From contig PCDI01000002.1 of assembly GCA_002778195.1 (NCBI GenBank), positions 3,051,234 to 3,115,233 of the forward strand: DNA of 64,000 bases. Direction: 5' to 3'. This document shows positions 37,601 to 49,779 of this stretch, in pieces. Within the stretch, counting starts at the first letter, position 1. Each line of letters starts with the position of its first letter. The translations under genes were made by a program, and so were the position numbers. This stretch comes from Raffaelea ambrosiae. Its lineage: Eukaryota; Ascomycota; Sordariomycetes; Ophiostomatales; Ophiostomataceae. The notes beneath the pieces were generated by a model. That model was not told the origin of the DNA. It searched no databases and saw only the letters and a list, made by a program, of their open reading frames with translations.

Positions 37601-38830
37601 ATGCGCCTGGTCGGCTTCCAGCGGCTGGCGCCCGCCATCGAAGAGACGCCCGACTCGGCCTGGATCGTGCCCTCGCAGCTCACGGCCGACCAGCTGCACG
37701 AGTCGCTCGACTTGATCGGCCGCGCCGAGTTTGACCCGCCCACGTTTGACAACGACGAGTCCGCGGAGAACCAGCTGCGACGCAAGACCGTGCCGCGGAA
37801 AAAGGCCGTCTTTGACGACGACGACGACGACGAGAACGAGAACGAGAACGACGAAATGCTCTTCCCGGTCGGCGGACCCACGGCCCGCAAAGTGGTCGAC
37901 GACGGCCTCGATGAGGATGGCAACCCCACGAAGAAGAAGAAGAAGAGGATAATCCGCCGCCGTCGACGCGATGACGACGAAGAAGGTGGTGGTGGCCCCA
38001 CAGAGGAAGAGCTCGACGAGCGGGCACGGAAGCGGCGGCAAAAGGAGCTCGAAAAGGCCCGGCGCATCAAGTCCGACCTGTACGTGCACGCGAGCGACGA
38101 CGAGACGGACGACGAAAAGGACGCCGAGTTCTTTGCGCGCGAAGAGGCCCTCCGGCAGCGCGTGCACAAGACGGTCATGGCGGAGTTGGGGGTGGTCTCC
38201 AAGGCTGCTGCGGCGACGGCGACGGCGCCGGCGGACAAGACAGCGTCGTCGTCCAAGAGAAAGCGGAATCCGATGCTCTTGTCTGACGACGACGACGGCG
38301 ACGACGACGACGGCGACGACGATGACGACGACGAGGCGACCAGCATGGTCGGTTCATCACAAGGACCGTCACAAGAACCGTCTGCTGTCTCTGCGTCGCG
38401 CCGCAAGCGGAGAAAGTCGAGCAGCGACGTGGCGTCGTCGACGGACGACGGCGACAACGAGCAAGACGAGTCTGCGCACGGCTCGCCTGCTGTGCCCGGG
38501 GCCAAGGCCACCCGACCGCTGGCGACCCGGAGACGACGCTACGCCGGCGGGTTTGTGGATAGCAGCAGCGACGAGGAGGAGGAAGAAGAGGAAGCAGGAG
38601 CAGGAGAAGCAGCCAATGCAGCAGACGCCATGGACACGGACGACACGCCCTTGTCGTCGAGTCCGCATCCGGCCGCGAAAGACAAGGAGCCGCTGGCAGT
38701 GGATGCGAACAAGCCAGCAGCGACGAGCATGGATGTAGACCAGGAGGACGACGATGACGTCCGGCCAGCAGCAGGCGCAAGACGGGCCAGGGCCAGGGGC
38801 GGATTCTTGATGGACAGCGATGATGAGTAG
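34665..38830 (+). CDS. TOF1: Tof1/Swi1/Timeless replication-fork protection protein
   Basis: Nuclear protein that, with its Csm3/Swi3/Tipin partner and Mrc1, travels with replication forks, stabilises stalled forks and supports the S-phase checkpoint. Exons 34665-34739, 34799-37427 and 37524-38830 give 1336 residues. Both introns have clear CTAAC branch sites just before the acceptor. The Timeless N-terminal domain spans about residues 26-300 (LGGVDEDGQYQLGDDALDVL, then ETNLVGGDLL, FLRNVAMIEPP, FLVLLTLASNMGEDF). A second helical part follows, interrupted by an Asn/Ser-rich linker and Ala- and Asp-runs. The last exon starts with the conserved FKNSHLRLLMRLVGF segment and ends in a long acidic/basic disordered tail. 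The protein is somewhat longer than yeast Tof1 (1238) because of low-complexity insertions. The partner gene is not in this window. Confidence 0.94.
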
Positions 38831-39300
38831 GAGTCGGCTGGTGGGAAAGGGACTGGATGAGGGCAGCTGTTTACGATATTTTGTCTTGCATAATCATGAT
38901 TGGCGCTTTCTGGGAGGAACTCGCATAGAATATTTCACACCGCCGCGCATGTTCACCATCTTGCATGGGAAAGCAGGAGTTTTCTTTCTTTTTTTTTTTT
39001 CGAATACACCCAATAAACTCTTTGAACTCTTTCCATTTCTGTTCTGTTTTCAGTCTATTGCTATGCAATACCATGGTCCTTCCTGTTATGAAAACACAGG
39101 ACAGCAAGTTGCCAATGCAAATCCTTTTTCTCGTTTTCTCTTTTTCTCTTTTTCCCACTTTTGATACAAACTTGGCCATTCATTTCTTGGTTGTCTAGAG
39201 GTCGTTTTGGTTTCTTTGTTTCGTTCTTCGTTGAGTGTATCCTTTTGGGGGGGGGGGGGGGGGGGGACGTATGCCGTCGCCCCTTTTCAGTTACACCTTT
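38831..39300. other. convergent 3' region of TOF1 and the oxidoreductase
   Basis: The 470 bases between two convergent stop codons. AATAAA at 39012 may direct TOF1 polyadenylation. T-rich sequence and a G20 tract lie toward the oxidoreductase end. No gene. Confidence 0.7.
39247..39266 (+). repeat. poly-G tract (20 G)
   Basis: Longest G homopolymer in the window, 34 bases beyond the stop of the oxidoreductase gene. On that gene's sense strand it is C20, in the probable 3' UTR. Confidence 0.8.
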
Positions 39301-41146
39301 TCACACCTTGTACCGCGCTGGGTCCAGAGGCGATATGTCGGCACTGGTAACCTTGCCATCCAGCAGCAGCTCCGCCATCAGACACCCCGTTGCCGGGCTG
39401 TTCTGGATGCCCCAGCACGTGTGGCCCGACGCCACATACAGCCCGCGTGTCTGCACGCTGCGGCCCACCAGCGGCCCCCGCTCGTCGCCGAAGCGCATGT
39501 GCCGCGGCAGGTAGCAGGCCTGTGTCGTCTTGATGGACGCCTGGGCCAGCTGCGGCGAAAAGGTGCCGCAGTACGCCACCAGGTCGGCGCACTGCGCCTC
39601 GTCGCAGGCCACCAGGTCGGCCGTGGCCGGCAGCGGGATGCTCCCGTCGGGTTCGCCGCAGGCGTACACCTCGCCAAACGGCCGGGCGTAGATTTCCGGG
39701 TCGACCCGGCCGCGGTGCCGCCGCCGGCGCTGCCCCGCCCGGATCCGGTGCTCCGGCACATAGTCCGACGGCAGGCCCACGTCGGTGAACACGGCATACG
39801 GCGACACCACCGCGTCCCAGACGACGCTGTGCGCGCGCAGGCCCTCGACCTTGGACCGGGGCAGGACCACCCCCGTCCAGGGACCCGCAGCAACCACAAC
39901 ATCGGTCACGCCGTCGATGCGCTGGGTCCTGTTCGTGCGCCGGTCGAGGTACTCGACCGCTTCCACCGACGGACCGTCAACGACATCACCAACCCCCCCC
40001 GCCGCCGTCGTCGTCGTCTTCTTTTTCTTCCCCTCCACGACCTTGGTCACCTGGGCGCCGAGGCGGACGTCGAGGCCGCGCTCCTCGGCCAGCTGGACCA
40101 GCGCGGTGGTGAAGTGCAGCGGATGGACCTGGGCCGTCTCGTGGGCACCGGGCACGCCCATCTGTTCGTACGACTGCACGACGGCCGGGTCGACCCAGTC
40201 GAGGTCGGCCGGCAGCGGGGATGGCGACAGCAGGCTGGCGGCGTGGTCATCCTGTTTCGGCAGCTTGTCCCAGTCTTTTTGCGGCGTGGCCGTGTTCGCG
40301 GTAGGAGGAGGTGGTGGTGATATTGATGAGGACGATGGTGATGAGGATGGTGCTTTCGTTTGGAATGTGCTGTTGTCGGTTGTCTTTGTGTCCGCTTCTT
40401 CCGCTCCTTCTGTTTGTTCTGTGGCCCCCCGGTCGGCTGCTACTCCTGCTGCTGCTGCCGCTGCCTTGGCTGCGGCAACCTCGCCGGCCCTCCGCTTGAG
40501 GTCTGCGTGGCTGACGTTCGCCTGTATGTGTCCGCACCCCAGCCGACGGTATCCCCAGCGCTCGGCGCCGCCATGTTCTTCGGCCAGCTCGCGGTGTAGA
40601 CGGTAGGACAGCGGGACGATCTCTTTGGGGTAGGCCCAGAGGGCGAGCAGGCCGCCCGCCTTGCCCGACGCGCCGGCTGCGATGGCGGTGGCTTCGAGGA
40701 GAGTGATGCGATGGAGGGCGCGGTCGTACTTGGGGTGTCTGGTCAGGAAGTAGGCGGTCGAGGCGCCAATCACGCCGCCGCCTGGGGAGGTGACAAGAGA
40801 GAGGTCGTCAGCATGGGAGAGGCACGGTGAGAGGGGCGGGCCAAGCAGGCTGCCTAGCCTTCCGAGGGGAGTCTGCCAGGGGACAGGTCCATCACACCGC
40901 CTTGGAGGCGACCAGCAGCGGTGACCAGCAGCATTTCACGGCTCGGCCACACATCTGCCGCGTCTTACCACGCCTCCGCACCACCAGCAGGCCCCAGCGC
41001 ATCCCCCGCAGACACCACTCGCGGCCCTCCAGGCCCCGGGCGGCCAGTCTGGATCTCCTTCTATTCCTCTCTTTTTCTCCTCCCGGGATTGGCCACTCAC
41101 CAACTATGACGATATGCCTCTTCTGGCCGGCTGCGTCTTCGGCCAT
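39301..41146 (-). CDS. FAD-dependent oxidoreductase, DAO family
   Basis: Flavoprotein of the D-amino-acid/glycine oxidase (DAO) fold. The substrate cannot be told from sequence. Exons 41146-41101 and 40781-39301 give 508 residues, and the start has a good context (A at -3, G at +4). The dinucleotide-binding motif HIVIVGGGVIGAST (11-24) is assembled only by splicing, which confirms the junction. LLEATAIAAGASGKAGG follows with the FAD-contacting acid at the end of strand 2. The C-terminal DAO motif is GLYVASGHTCWGIQNSPATG, then TSADISPLDPARY. The C-terminus and layout resemble the yeast Tda3 group of endosomal oxidoreductases (from memory, unproven). An Ala/Ser/Pro/Thr-rich insertion occupies about residues 112-182. 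The single intron, 319 bp, is much longer than the others here. Convergent with TOF1. Confidence 0.9.
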
Positions 41147-42257
41147 GGTCCGGCAGACGCGCTAGGCTCGGTGCATGCAGCACAGCACGGGCTTTCTTGA
41201 TTCGGCGCCGAGGTTCTAACGCACGTTTCGAATATTTGAAGAGCTGGCAGTTGCAGGGCTCGAGGTCCGGCGTCGGCAACGATGGCGGAAGCTGGGTGGT
41301 GACTCGGCAACGCCGGCTTGGGTTTGGTGTGGTGCGCTGGAGGAAGCTCTCTATTTGGCGGGGAAGGAGAGTCGGCATTAACTGCTGCGGGGCCGTTTTT
41401 TGCACCTGCTTCCTACGAGCTGGTTATCTAATAAGACAGCTTCTTCCTCCTCTGATTTACAGTGCTTATTTCTTGTGGACGTCCCCGGGCCCTCTGCATG
41501 CCTGCTGCGTCCCTGCAGCTTGTTTCTGCATATTTCTTTGTTGTTGCTACTGAAATTCTTTCTGACAAGTTTGACCCTTTTCTTACAAATTGGCCTTGCA
41601 TGACGTCGTGCGCTAAGCCAGCCGCGTCTGCGAGGGACCTGACGCGGCTCACCTGTCTGGACGTCGCCTGGTCCTCAGTCTCTGGTCTTCTGGAATCAGT
41701 CTCAGACTGTGTCCGCCTGTCTCCGTTCAGTTTCTGCCTGCCTCGGCCTGCCTCAGCGGCTCACACCCTCGGCATTTGCTGGTGGGGAGTCTTTGGAATC
41801 TTTGGAATCACAACTTCATCGCTGTTAGATCCACGCAGCCAAACGAATGCAAAGAGGAAAAAAAAGAAACAAAAAAAAAAGCGGACGAAATAGTGTCGAA
41901 TGCAACACTAGCTGCTCGCCACTGCAACGGCCCGGAGCAATTCACGTCGCCGTCGTCTGAGCTCGGCCTCTCAGACCCCCATTACTTTGTCTGTCTCCAT
42001 CCGCCATGGTGGGGGCAGGCCTGCCCGTCCTGTCGGCATTGCTCTCGAATGGGACTAGTCACGCCCGATCGGTGCAATTGCTGTTGCCATACGGTTGCTG
42101 TGCCCAGCGTTTGGCGGATCGATGCTGGAGCAAGCACATGCTTGCATCACGTCACCAAGGCTCCATCTGTTCCGTCTCCCGGGCTCGGGGCCAGGCCTGG
42201 CTAGAAGACATCAGGTTTTTGTGGGCTCATGTGGTAACTAGGGGTCGGTTACTTTGT

Positions 42258-42293
42258 AAGAGACCTTGCAAGAGACCTTGCAAGAGACTTTGT
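42258..42293 (+). repeat. 12-bp tandem repeat, three copies
   Basis: Two perfect copies of AAGAGACCTTGC followed by one copy with two changes. Confidence 0.85.
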
Positions 42294-42706
42294 AAACTTA
42301 TGTCGGAGTCTTGAGCTGAGCGGCGAGCCTCGGTCGGATCTGGCAGGCACGCGAACTGCGTCATGGTTGCGCCTTCCCTGGTCTGGCCCCTCGGTCCTCA
42401 TGCCTTATCGTCCAGAGCCTCAATGATTACAAACAGCAGGCGCGACGATGGGCAGCCGGCCAGAGCGCCTTCCCAAACTTGTCCAAACGTGTCTGGGGGG
42501 CGATGAAACGCACATCACCCAGCACAAGGAGGGGCAGCTCCGCCAGAAGGCCGGACCACGAAAAACAGGCCGCTATGGACCCTTCCTGGATGCCTTCCAG
42601 CTCGCAGCAGCCACTCAAGGCGTTCGTGAGAAAAGCTGCGACAGGCACGCCTGACGTCGATGCTGCACCTGCCCCGAGACTAGCGGCTGGTCCTGTCCCT
42701 TGCGTA

Positions 42707-42713
42707 TTAGTCA
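42707..42713 (-). promoter_or_regulatory. Yap1/AP-1-type response element
   Basis: TTAGTCA on the plus strand, i.e. TGACTAA on the minus strand, one of the known Yap1/Pap1 recognition sequences, 214 bases upstream of the peroxidase start. Fungal glutathione peroxidase and Yap1-type factors are linked in oxidative-stress sensing, so the site is plausible, but a 7-mer can occur by chance. Confidence 0.4.
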
Positions 42714-42926
42714 GTAGAGAGGTGCCCCGAAAGATGAAAAAGGGAGGCCGTTTCCTCGTCCCTTCCTGTGCCGGCTGTTCGCTTCCCCAAAACTCCCACT
42801 TTCTCGCCAGCTCAAGTCCAAAGCCTAATAGCCCGTACTGAGAAATTCTCTGCCAACCCACTTTCCAACCACACAACACAACCACCACCACCACCACTAC
42901 TACTCAACAGCACACACATCTCCACG

Positions 42927-43591
42927 ATGGCGGCCGACAAGACATTCTTCGACTTCACTACCGTCGACAGTGCGTTCTTCCCCTCTGCCCCCCCTCCCCC
43001 AGCTGTGTCGCATCCCAACTTCGCCATCGATGACGCAATGATGGAATGTGCACAGAAACTGCACACCAATGAAAACTCACCTTGAAGAGAGAACCACAGC
43101 TGACCTTCCCCCCCTTTTCTGCAGAGAGAGGCAAGGAGTTCCCCCTCAGCCAGTACAAGGGCAAGGTCGTCCTCGTCGTCAACACCGCCTCCAAGTGCGG
43201 CTTCACGCCGCAGTATGAGGGCCTCGAGAAGCTCTACAAGAGCCTCCGCGCCAAGCACGGCGACGAGTTCGAGTTCCTCGGCTTCCCCTGCAACCAGTTC
43301 GGCAGCCAGGAGCCCGGCTCCAACGACGACATCCAGAGCTTCTGCCAGGTCAACTATGGCGTCACCTTCCCCATCCTCGGCAAGATCGACGTCAACGGCA
43401 GCTCGGCTGCCCCCGTCTACGAGTTCCTCAAGGAGTCCAAGCCTGGTCTGCTCGGCCTGAAGCGCATCAAGTGGAACTTTGAGAAGTTCCTCATCGGCCG
43501 CGACGGCAAGGTCATTGAGCGCTGGGCCAGCACCACCAAGCCCGAGGCGCTTGAGAAGCCCATTGTCGAGGCTCTGGGCAAGTCCGCATGA
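42927..43591 (+). CDS. HYR1: glutathione/thioredoxin-type peroxidase (Gpx3/Hyr1 family)
   Basis: Reduces hydrogen peroxide and lipid hydroperoxides using thiols. In yeast the orthologue Hyr1/Gpx3 also relays the peroxide signal to Yap1. Exons 42927-42969 and 43125-43591 give 169 residues, the usual length. The start has strong context (A at -3, G at +4). Motifs are NTASKCGFTPQY with peroxidatic Cys39 (cysteine, not selenocysteine), GFPCNQFGSQEPGS with Cys70 and the catalytic Gln, a Cys88 at the position of the yeast resolving cysteine (18 residues after the FPC cysteine as in Hyr1), and KWNFEKFLIGRDGKVIERW with the Trp and Asn of the active-site tetrad. No targeting signal is visible, so it is probably cytosolic. 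Possible regulation by the Yap1-type site upstream. Confidence 0.95.
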
Positions 43592-46010
43592 AGGGGGAAT
43601 TAGAGAGAGAGAGAGAGGAGGGGGGCGGTGTTTTTGATGCTTTGGGGGGGACCCTTTCTTGTCTCTCTGCTTTCTTTTTTTGGCCCTTTTTTTCGGTCCA
43701 GCCCTCACTTTCTCTTCTCTGTTCTCTGTTCCCGCTTTCCCCTTTCCTTGTTTTCAGAAATCCCCGTCTTAAGAGAGGACCCCGTGCCTGCTGACACTGG
43801 AGGTTGTTCCAACACACAGACGGCCTTTCCAAGTTGTAATGAATCCATCATCCATCTCATCCAGCATATACACACACGCGGAGGACAGGCCAGGACTTGC
43901 AGGCTCCTCATGCAGGTCCCTGCTGCGCGTGGATGAAAAAACGTCCCAAATACCAGCCACATACTCAAAGATAGAAGAATAAGAATGATACCAATAGTCG
44001 GCTATTTCCAAACCTGCACATCTCCCTTCTCGTGGCACATGAGATGTCATCGTGATGCCTCTCTGCGCCTGTTTTTGTTGTGAAGTTGCCATCCATGCTG
44101 GACACGTTCATTGGAGGCTCACTTTATGATCAATCGTTCCTCTCTTTTCCTTTCTCGTCCATGCCGACGAAAAGGAGGCCAGAAAGTTTCCCTTCACGGG
44201 TTGTACCCTTCACAGGCTGTACAGCCCACTACTCGTTCTGTTCATCATGCTTGTTCATGTTCTTGTTTCCGCGACTTGTCAAGTTAGATACGTCAGATAT
44301 CACTCGGTCCTCTGGAGTAAATACCTTGATTGCCACGGACACCGCCCTCTGTCGGGATTGCCGCAGGATCCCGCTCTGGCCGCTCACGACATGGTGGCAC
44401 GTCAGCCTTCCGTCTTGTGTCGCTGGTTGCACAAGGCGAGACATTTGCACGTGCAACTGCGATAACGTCGACCGTCTGCCTCAGCCGCATTTGTCATATT
44501 TCTCAGTTTCGTGTGACATTTTCCAATTCGTCGCCATTTTCTCATATGGCCATCGTGCTCACATGGCACGAGAAAGAGGCAAAGCGAGACAAGTCAACAG
44601 CACAAGATACAAAAATAGAATGCAGACGAGAAGGGGAAGGCAGCCCGATGAGTATGGAAATGTGGCAAGTTATCGCCTTTCTATCCTCTCGTCTTGCCTT
44701 TTTTAAACTAGCATTGCATGTTTGTCTGCATGATAGCAACCACCAGGCTCTGGCCAACCTGGTTCCCGTCTTCCTTTTGCTCTTCCTGCTTGCTACCATC
44801 CACTTCTGGACAACCCAACAATATCTTCATCGGTATATGGAATCTATATTTGGAACGGAGAAACTTTGAGAGTAATTGCGGCACTGTTCTGCATCTCTGC
44901 GTCTCCCGTGTGTCCCCGTCGCACTGGACGCTCATCTTTGATTTCTCAGCCTCAAGCTTCACGGAATGCGTGCTTTCGTTCCACCCAACCATCGTTCTCC
45001 TGCGTAGGGTTGCCTTGAGTCCGCGGTCCTCCATTGTCTAAACCTCTTCCCTTTTCGTGGTCCTTTGCGCCGGTGACCGCCACATCAGCCACCCCGTGTC
45101 GGGCAATCCTGGGCATGATATGCGAGGTGGCAACGCTCGTGGTTTGTCCTGTGCGTGTCTGACATGCCTGCCGAATAGCGACGCTGGTCAAGAATTGGAA
45201 GGTATTTGCCTCTTTCTTCAGGTCCTGGGGCGGAGCCGCAGGCGAGGAACGGAAAGGCACCTTGCTGGGGGGTAGGAAGGCCGCCAAGGGTCATCCGGAT
45301 ACTCTTTTCCATACCACGATGTGGTCTTTCTGCACTCCACTCCCTGCGTATCTCGGGTGGCCTGCCGGAAGGTGTGGGTGGTTATGCAATTTTGCATGGT
45401 CCTGGAGATCACGATAACCGTTTTCTTCTGTCTCTACTGGCCTTGCCCAGAATTAGATGACATCCTTCTTGCTCACCGCGCATAGAGTGCTTTGGACCCA
45501 ACAGTTCCAACATCCCGGCTTATTATTCCGTCCACGTATGCCCACACCCACAGAGGCAACGTCCCTTCTGCCTCTCATATATTGCATCGTTTAATTTGCT
45601 GCACGCGCCCCGTCCAGGCGGCAGCGTCATGCCTCACCGCCAGCCCTTGACCGAGGCAGATTTTATATTCTCTTTGTAACCCGGGTCTCACAAGTCCCTT
45701 CTTGACAGGCGCATCCTGCAGCTTCATTCTGCGGCTCTTGCTAATTGCTTACCTTTTGGAAAGCATCGTGCCGAAGAAGCCATCACGTCGTATTCCCAAA
45801 TTCTCACTCGAAACAACAAGCCGGTCATCCATGACCAATGGTGATAGGGATGCGGCCACTTCGTGCGGCTTCCTCTTCCCTGGTTGGGGCATGGAATTAA
45901 ACCAACACAATTAAAACAGCATCAGAAGAGGGACGGGCAGCAAATCGAAATAAGAAACCATGGGAAGGGTCTTCTGAGCTTTGACCCATCACGATGCTCT
46001 GGTCCTCTTG

Positions 46011-46013
<3 letters not shown>

Positions 46014-46051
<38 letters not shown>
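46014..46051 (+). repeat. (AC)n microsatellite
   Basis: About 19 uninterrupted AC units in non-coding DNA. Confidence 0.9.
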
Positions 46052-46053
<2 letters not shown>

Positions 46054-47917
46054 CCCACTCGCATCCCACGATTCCTAAAATAAAACAACCCGACCGGCAT
46101 GCAAAGGCTCGCCTGTCTGAAAAAAACAAATTAGAAATGATATCATTGCCTCGAAAAGCCCAGCATTGGACGCTGGTACTGGGCATTCCTCCTCTTTTTA
46201 TATTGCAAATAGATTAGTTGATACGGAGACGCCTCATGTGCGGCCTGCGCACCAAGAGAAATCAACCAAAAGTCACTGTTTGTACCCGCAGTGTTTTCCC
46301 TGCCTTCCTCGCCGCATCACGCAGACCAACGCGAACAGAACACAAACGAAGGTCCTGTGGCAGATGCGGCGTAGATCCAACACAACACAATGAACGTGGC
46401 AACAACGCAACGAGGTCCAAGTCGCAATCGGAACGCAAAGTGAGACCAAAGCACGCAAAAAAAGACGAGAAGGGCCAGCTTGTGGCCGGTTTGAATTTGT
46501 CCTGTGATACTCTTGCATGAGGCAAGAGCGCAAATGGAGCAAACGACACATAGGCAGCAACAGAACGGCCCAACCGATCCGCCCGCAAGCGTCCCAGAGG
46601 ATGATGCCAGCAACTCATTCTACCTCGTCAAGATGACGAGGCACGAAACCGGTCAACAGGTCGTGAGCAGGGCGAGCATCTAACAGCACTCTATCATGCA
46701 CCGAATTCACTTGAACTCGACCAGATGAGACAGGCGCAGGCTGTGATACCATCTCAGCCACTCTGAGTAATCATTTTGTGACTTCAGGCAAAAAACAGCA
46801 ACACAGATTCCAAACAGGCAAAAATTGATTCCCCAAGACATGGCAAACCCTCACCCCCACGCCTTGAGAAGCTGGAATCTCCCAGAAGAACGGGAGAACC
46901 CATTGCCTTCGCTTGTCCACTGTGAATCTCGGAGACTGCCTATTTCTCACCCTCTGCCTCCGGCATGATCCACTCGGATTGAAAGGCCAGTTCCTGGTAT
47001 TTGGATGCCAAATAGATTGCCCTCCCCGTCGTCATAATGGCCTTGTTATTTTTTCTGCTTGTGTTTCCTTCTCGCTCCGTGGCCGGTGCAACAGGAGACG
47101 GCAGGACAAGCTCTGTGACCAGGAAATTTTAGACAGACTCGTGTTCAAAATGTCCGAAATAGACAAACGAGACCAAACAAAACAGTAAACAAGAAATGCA
47201 ATGAGCAATATACGGGGACGGAAAGGGTCCTTTTTTGGTTCATGCTCTGGTTCTTCTATGGTCTCTGATATCTTGCCAGGCCTGCCAGGCCCTATACCAA
47301 AAGCAAGACGCCGTGACCTACCTGCGCATTCATCTAAATAGAGCAGTCATTCTGCACTCCTCGTGAACCATGCCTTCACACACAAACAGTGAGACATCCA
47401 CGCACACGGCATGAGCAATTTACTGGATCCGCAGCTCTGCCCTCCCACAGACGAACCAGCCTACCACAGAAGGATTTAGACAGACAGCCTCGGGGCAAAT
47501 TCAAGGGCCGGCCAAAGGAGCAGCGAGCTAGATGATGGTGTGCAAGTTCAATGTGGAGAATAGGAGGCGACCGACAAAGAGGGGAGGGGGATGGACCACT
47601 CGTGAGGAAAGGAACCATGAAGGACAGGGCTGTGTCACGACTCGTATATTGCTCCCTTGTGGCGCATCATTGGTCAAGTATGGTATATATATGCACGCAC
47701 TTATACGGGAGACTCGCGTGCCGAACCAGTCAGTACTGTGCAGTGCCGTGATGGAAAGATGAGCAGGACCCAGGCAACGAGCCAACGAGAAACTGCCGAG
47801 GCAGCGAGGCCGGACCCTGCCAAACACACGGCGCACGGAGAGACAGACGCCTTTTTCCAGAGCAAGATACAAGATAAGTATGCCATATCCTACCCTGAAC
47901 CACACATGCTCGTAATA

Positions 47918-47945
47918 CCACCACCACCACCACCACCACCACCAG
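47918..47945 (+). repeat. (CCA)n microsatellite
   Basis: Nine consecutive CCA units; no gene assigned around them. Confidence 0.85.
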
Positions 47946-49745
47946 ATGAAAAGAAACCCACCACTACCTTCAGTGTCACCAAAGCTGCTATTGTAACCCT
48001 CGTACCACCAAGCAATACAAGGAAGAGTGGAAAGAAGGGGGGGTGGGTGTACAATAAGATGGGCAAGACCAGAGCCACGGGGAGCGAGCATGATAACAAA
48101 AAAGATAAAAAATAAAAGAGCAAATTAAGGTTTGCACCACACTCTGCAATGTACACCTGGACCACTCCTGATGTTCGTCTGGTTCGTGTTTTGGCACCGC
48201 AGCAGCAGAAAAAAAAAAGAAAAAAAGAAAAAAAAAAGGAGACGCCCTGTTTGTTACTCGTACTTGCGTCCTTTTTCTCCTGGAAGGATCTTCCTGTGCC
48301 ATGTTTTTTGTGTGTGTGTGTTGGTTGTCATCCCCCCGTGTCTCTTGCATTCCACGTGCATGTCCTCCATGCCTGGTGGTGTTCCTGCGGTCTCGAACTT
48401 CGCATTCTCTTGCTTCTGCCTCTTTGGGTCCCTTTTTGGGGGAGAGGGGGGCTGTTATTTCCTGGTCTTCGTACCCAGTTGCATCAAAAACGGGAAAAGA
48501 ACCGACAGGAAGGAACTCAGTGCTACCCCAGGCCGAGCCAACAGGGAACCTTATTAACCAGTAGGAAAGAAAAATAAACACAATAATGAAAAACAAAAAA
48601 TAATAAACACCGCCCTGCTTCTGCGGAGTCAACGGCACAGCAATGACACTCTGGGTCGAGGGCTGATCCTCCCCCTCTCTTTGGGGTCTCTCTCGCTCTC
48701 TCTCTCTCTCTCTTTGTGTCAATCCTTTCGTACAGCAGTCCAGTCGTCGTTTTGCGAGTGTTGCATTAGGCACAGTGGGGGAGGGCGGCCTACCATGCTC
48801 TCTCTCCCCAAGGAGCCGATCCTCCTTGAGGAATCGCGACCGTTAGGCGAAACGTTTGGACCCCCCCTCTCTCCTCCTCTCCAAGTCACCGACTTTTCAT
48901 TCGCTGTGCGTTCCCTTCAGTACGAGTACTTGGTAGTCTGTGTCCCAATGACTGGCAGATAAGACCGTGCACCATTTTCACGCGCCTGCGACCCTGGCCC
49001 TATGTGTTTTTTTTTTCCCCCTTTGTTTTTCATTTGCCGTCTTCCTCCTCCTCGCTGGCATCCTGTTCTGGGCCGGCCATCGGCCATCATCGCCATTCCT
49101 TGGGACCCTACCATCCCGCCCAACAGTCCATCTTGGGGCACGAGTTTCATTTTTTTTTTCGGTAGAAACACTGGGCCGCGAGGGACAGGAGGATTTTCAA
49201 TACGACCCAAGTTGCCCATGTTCTTTTGTTCAGTTGGCTCTCGGTTGGGGGGTTTTGGTTTGGTTCCCCTGTTGTTATTTTCAGATTCGGCCCATTTGCT
49301 TCGCTGCGCATTGCAGCGTGCCAATATGACAGCTCTGTTTGTGCACGGCGCGTGTTCCTCCTCTCCCCCAGCATTGGGACCATCTGCAGGATGGTAGTAT
49401 AGTAGTAGTATGCATCGTAGCATTAGTCACTGCTGTACGCCTTCTTTCCAGCCGGGGATATCCTGGATTTGACACTGGATCGGACTTGCCGGTGTCTCTC
49501 GCATCTCTGCCATGTCGCCCGGTGTGGCTCATCCCAGGAGCCCGCAGCCTGGTCTCCTTGTCATGCTGTTCGTGTGTGTGTGCGTGCGTGCGTGCGTGCG
49601 CGCGTGTGCTCTGCCCTCCCAGGCGGGATCTCCGACGGCAAGAACGGAGGCCGCACAATGACGCAAGGCGAGATCAAAACTGCAAAGCATGAACGCGAAA
49701 ATAGATTGGCAAAAATAAAAGACAATAGGGGGCAAAAAGATCCAA

Positions 49746-49779
49746 AACACACACACACACACACACAGAGAGAGAGAGA
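49746..49779 (+). repeat. compound (AC)n(AG)n microsatellite
   Basis: About 11 AC units passing directly into about 6 AG units. A GTGC-rich simple repeat lies about 150 bases to the left (49583-49608). Confidence 0.85.

Larger units (their letters stand above)
41147..42926. promoter_or_regulatory. divergent intergenic region between oxidoreductase and peroxidase
   Basis: About 1.8 kb shared by two divergent genes. No coding segment is recognisable. It contains A-rich sequence near 41850, a three-copy 12-bp repeat at 42258, a stress-type AGGGG at 42530 and a Yap1-type site at 42707. The 80 bases before the peroxidase start are CA-rich, as expected of a leader. Confidence 0.6.

Noticed and set aside
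29797..43591. Biosynthetic or functional gene cluster
   Set aside because: The five genes belong to unrelated pathways (anion transport, beta-oxidation, replication, flavoenzyme, peroxide defence), with no synthase, tailoring enzymes or cluster regulator.
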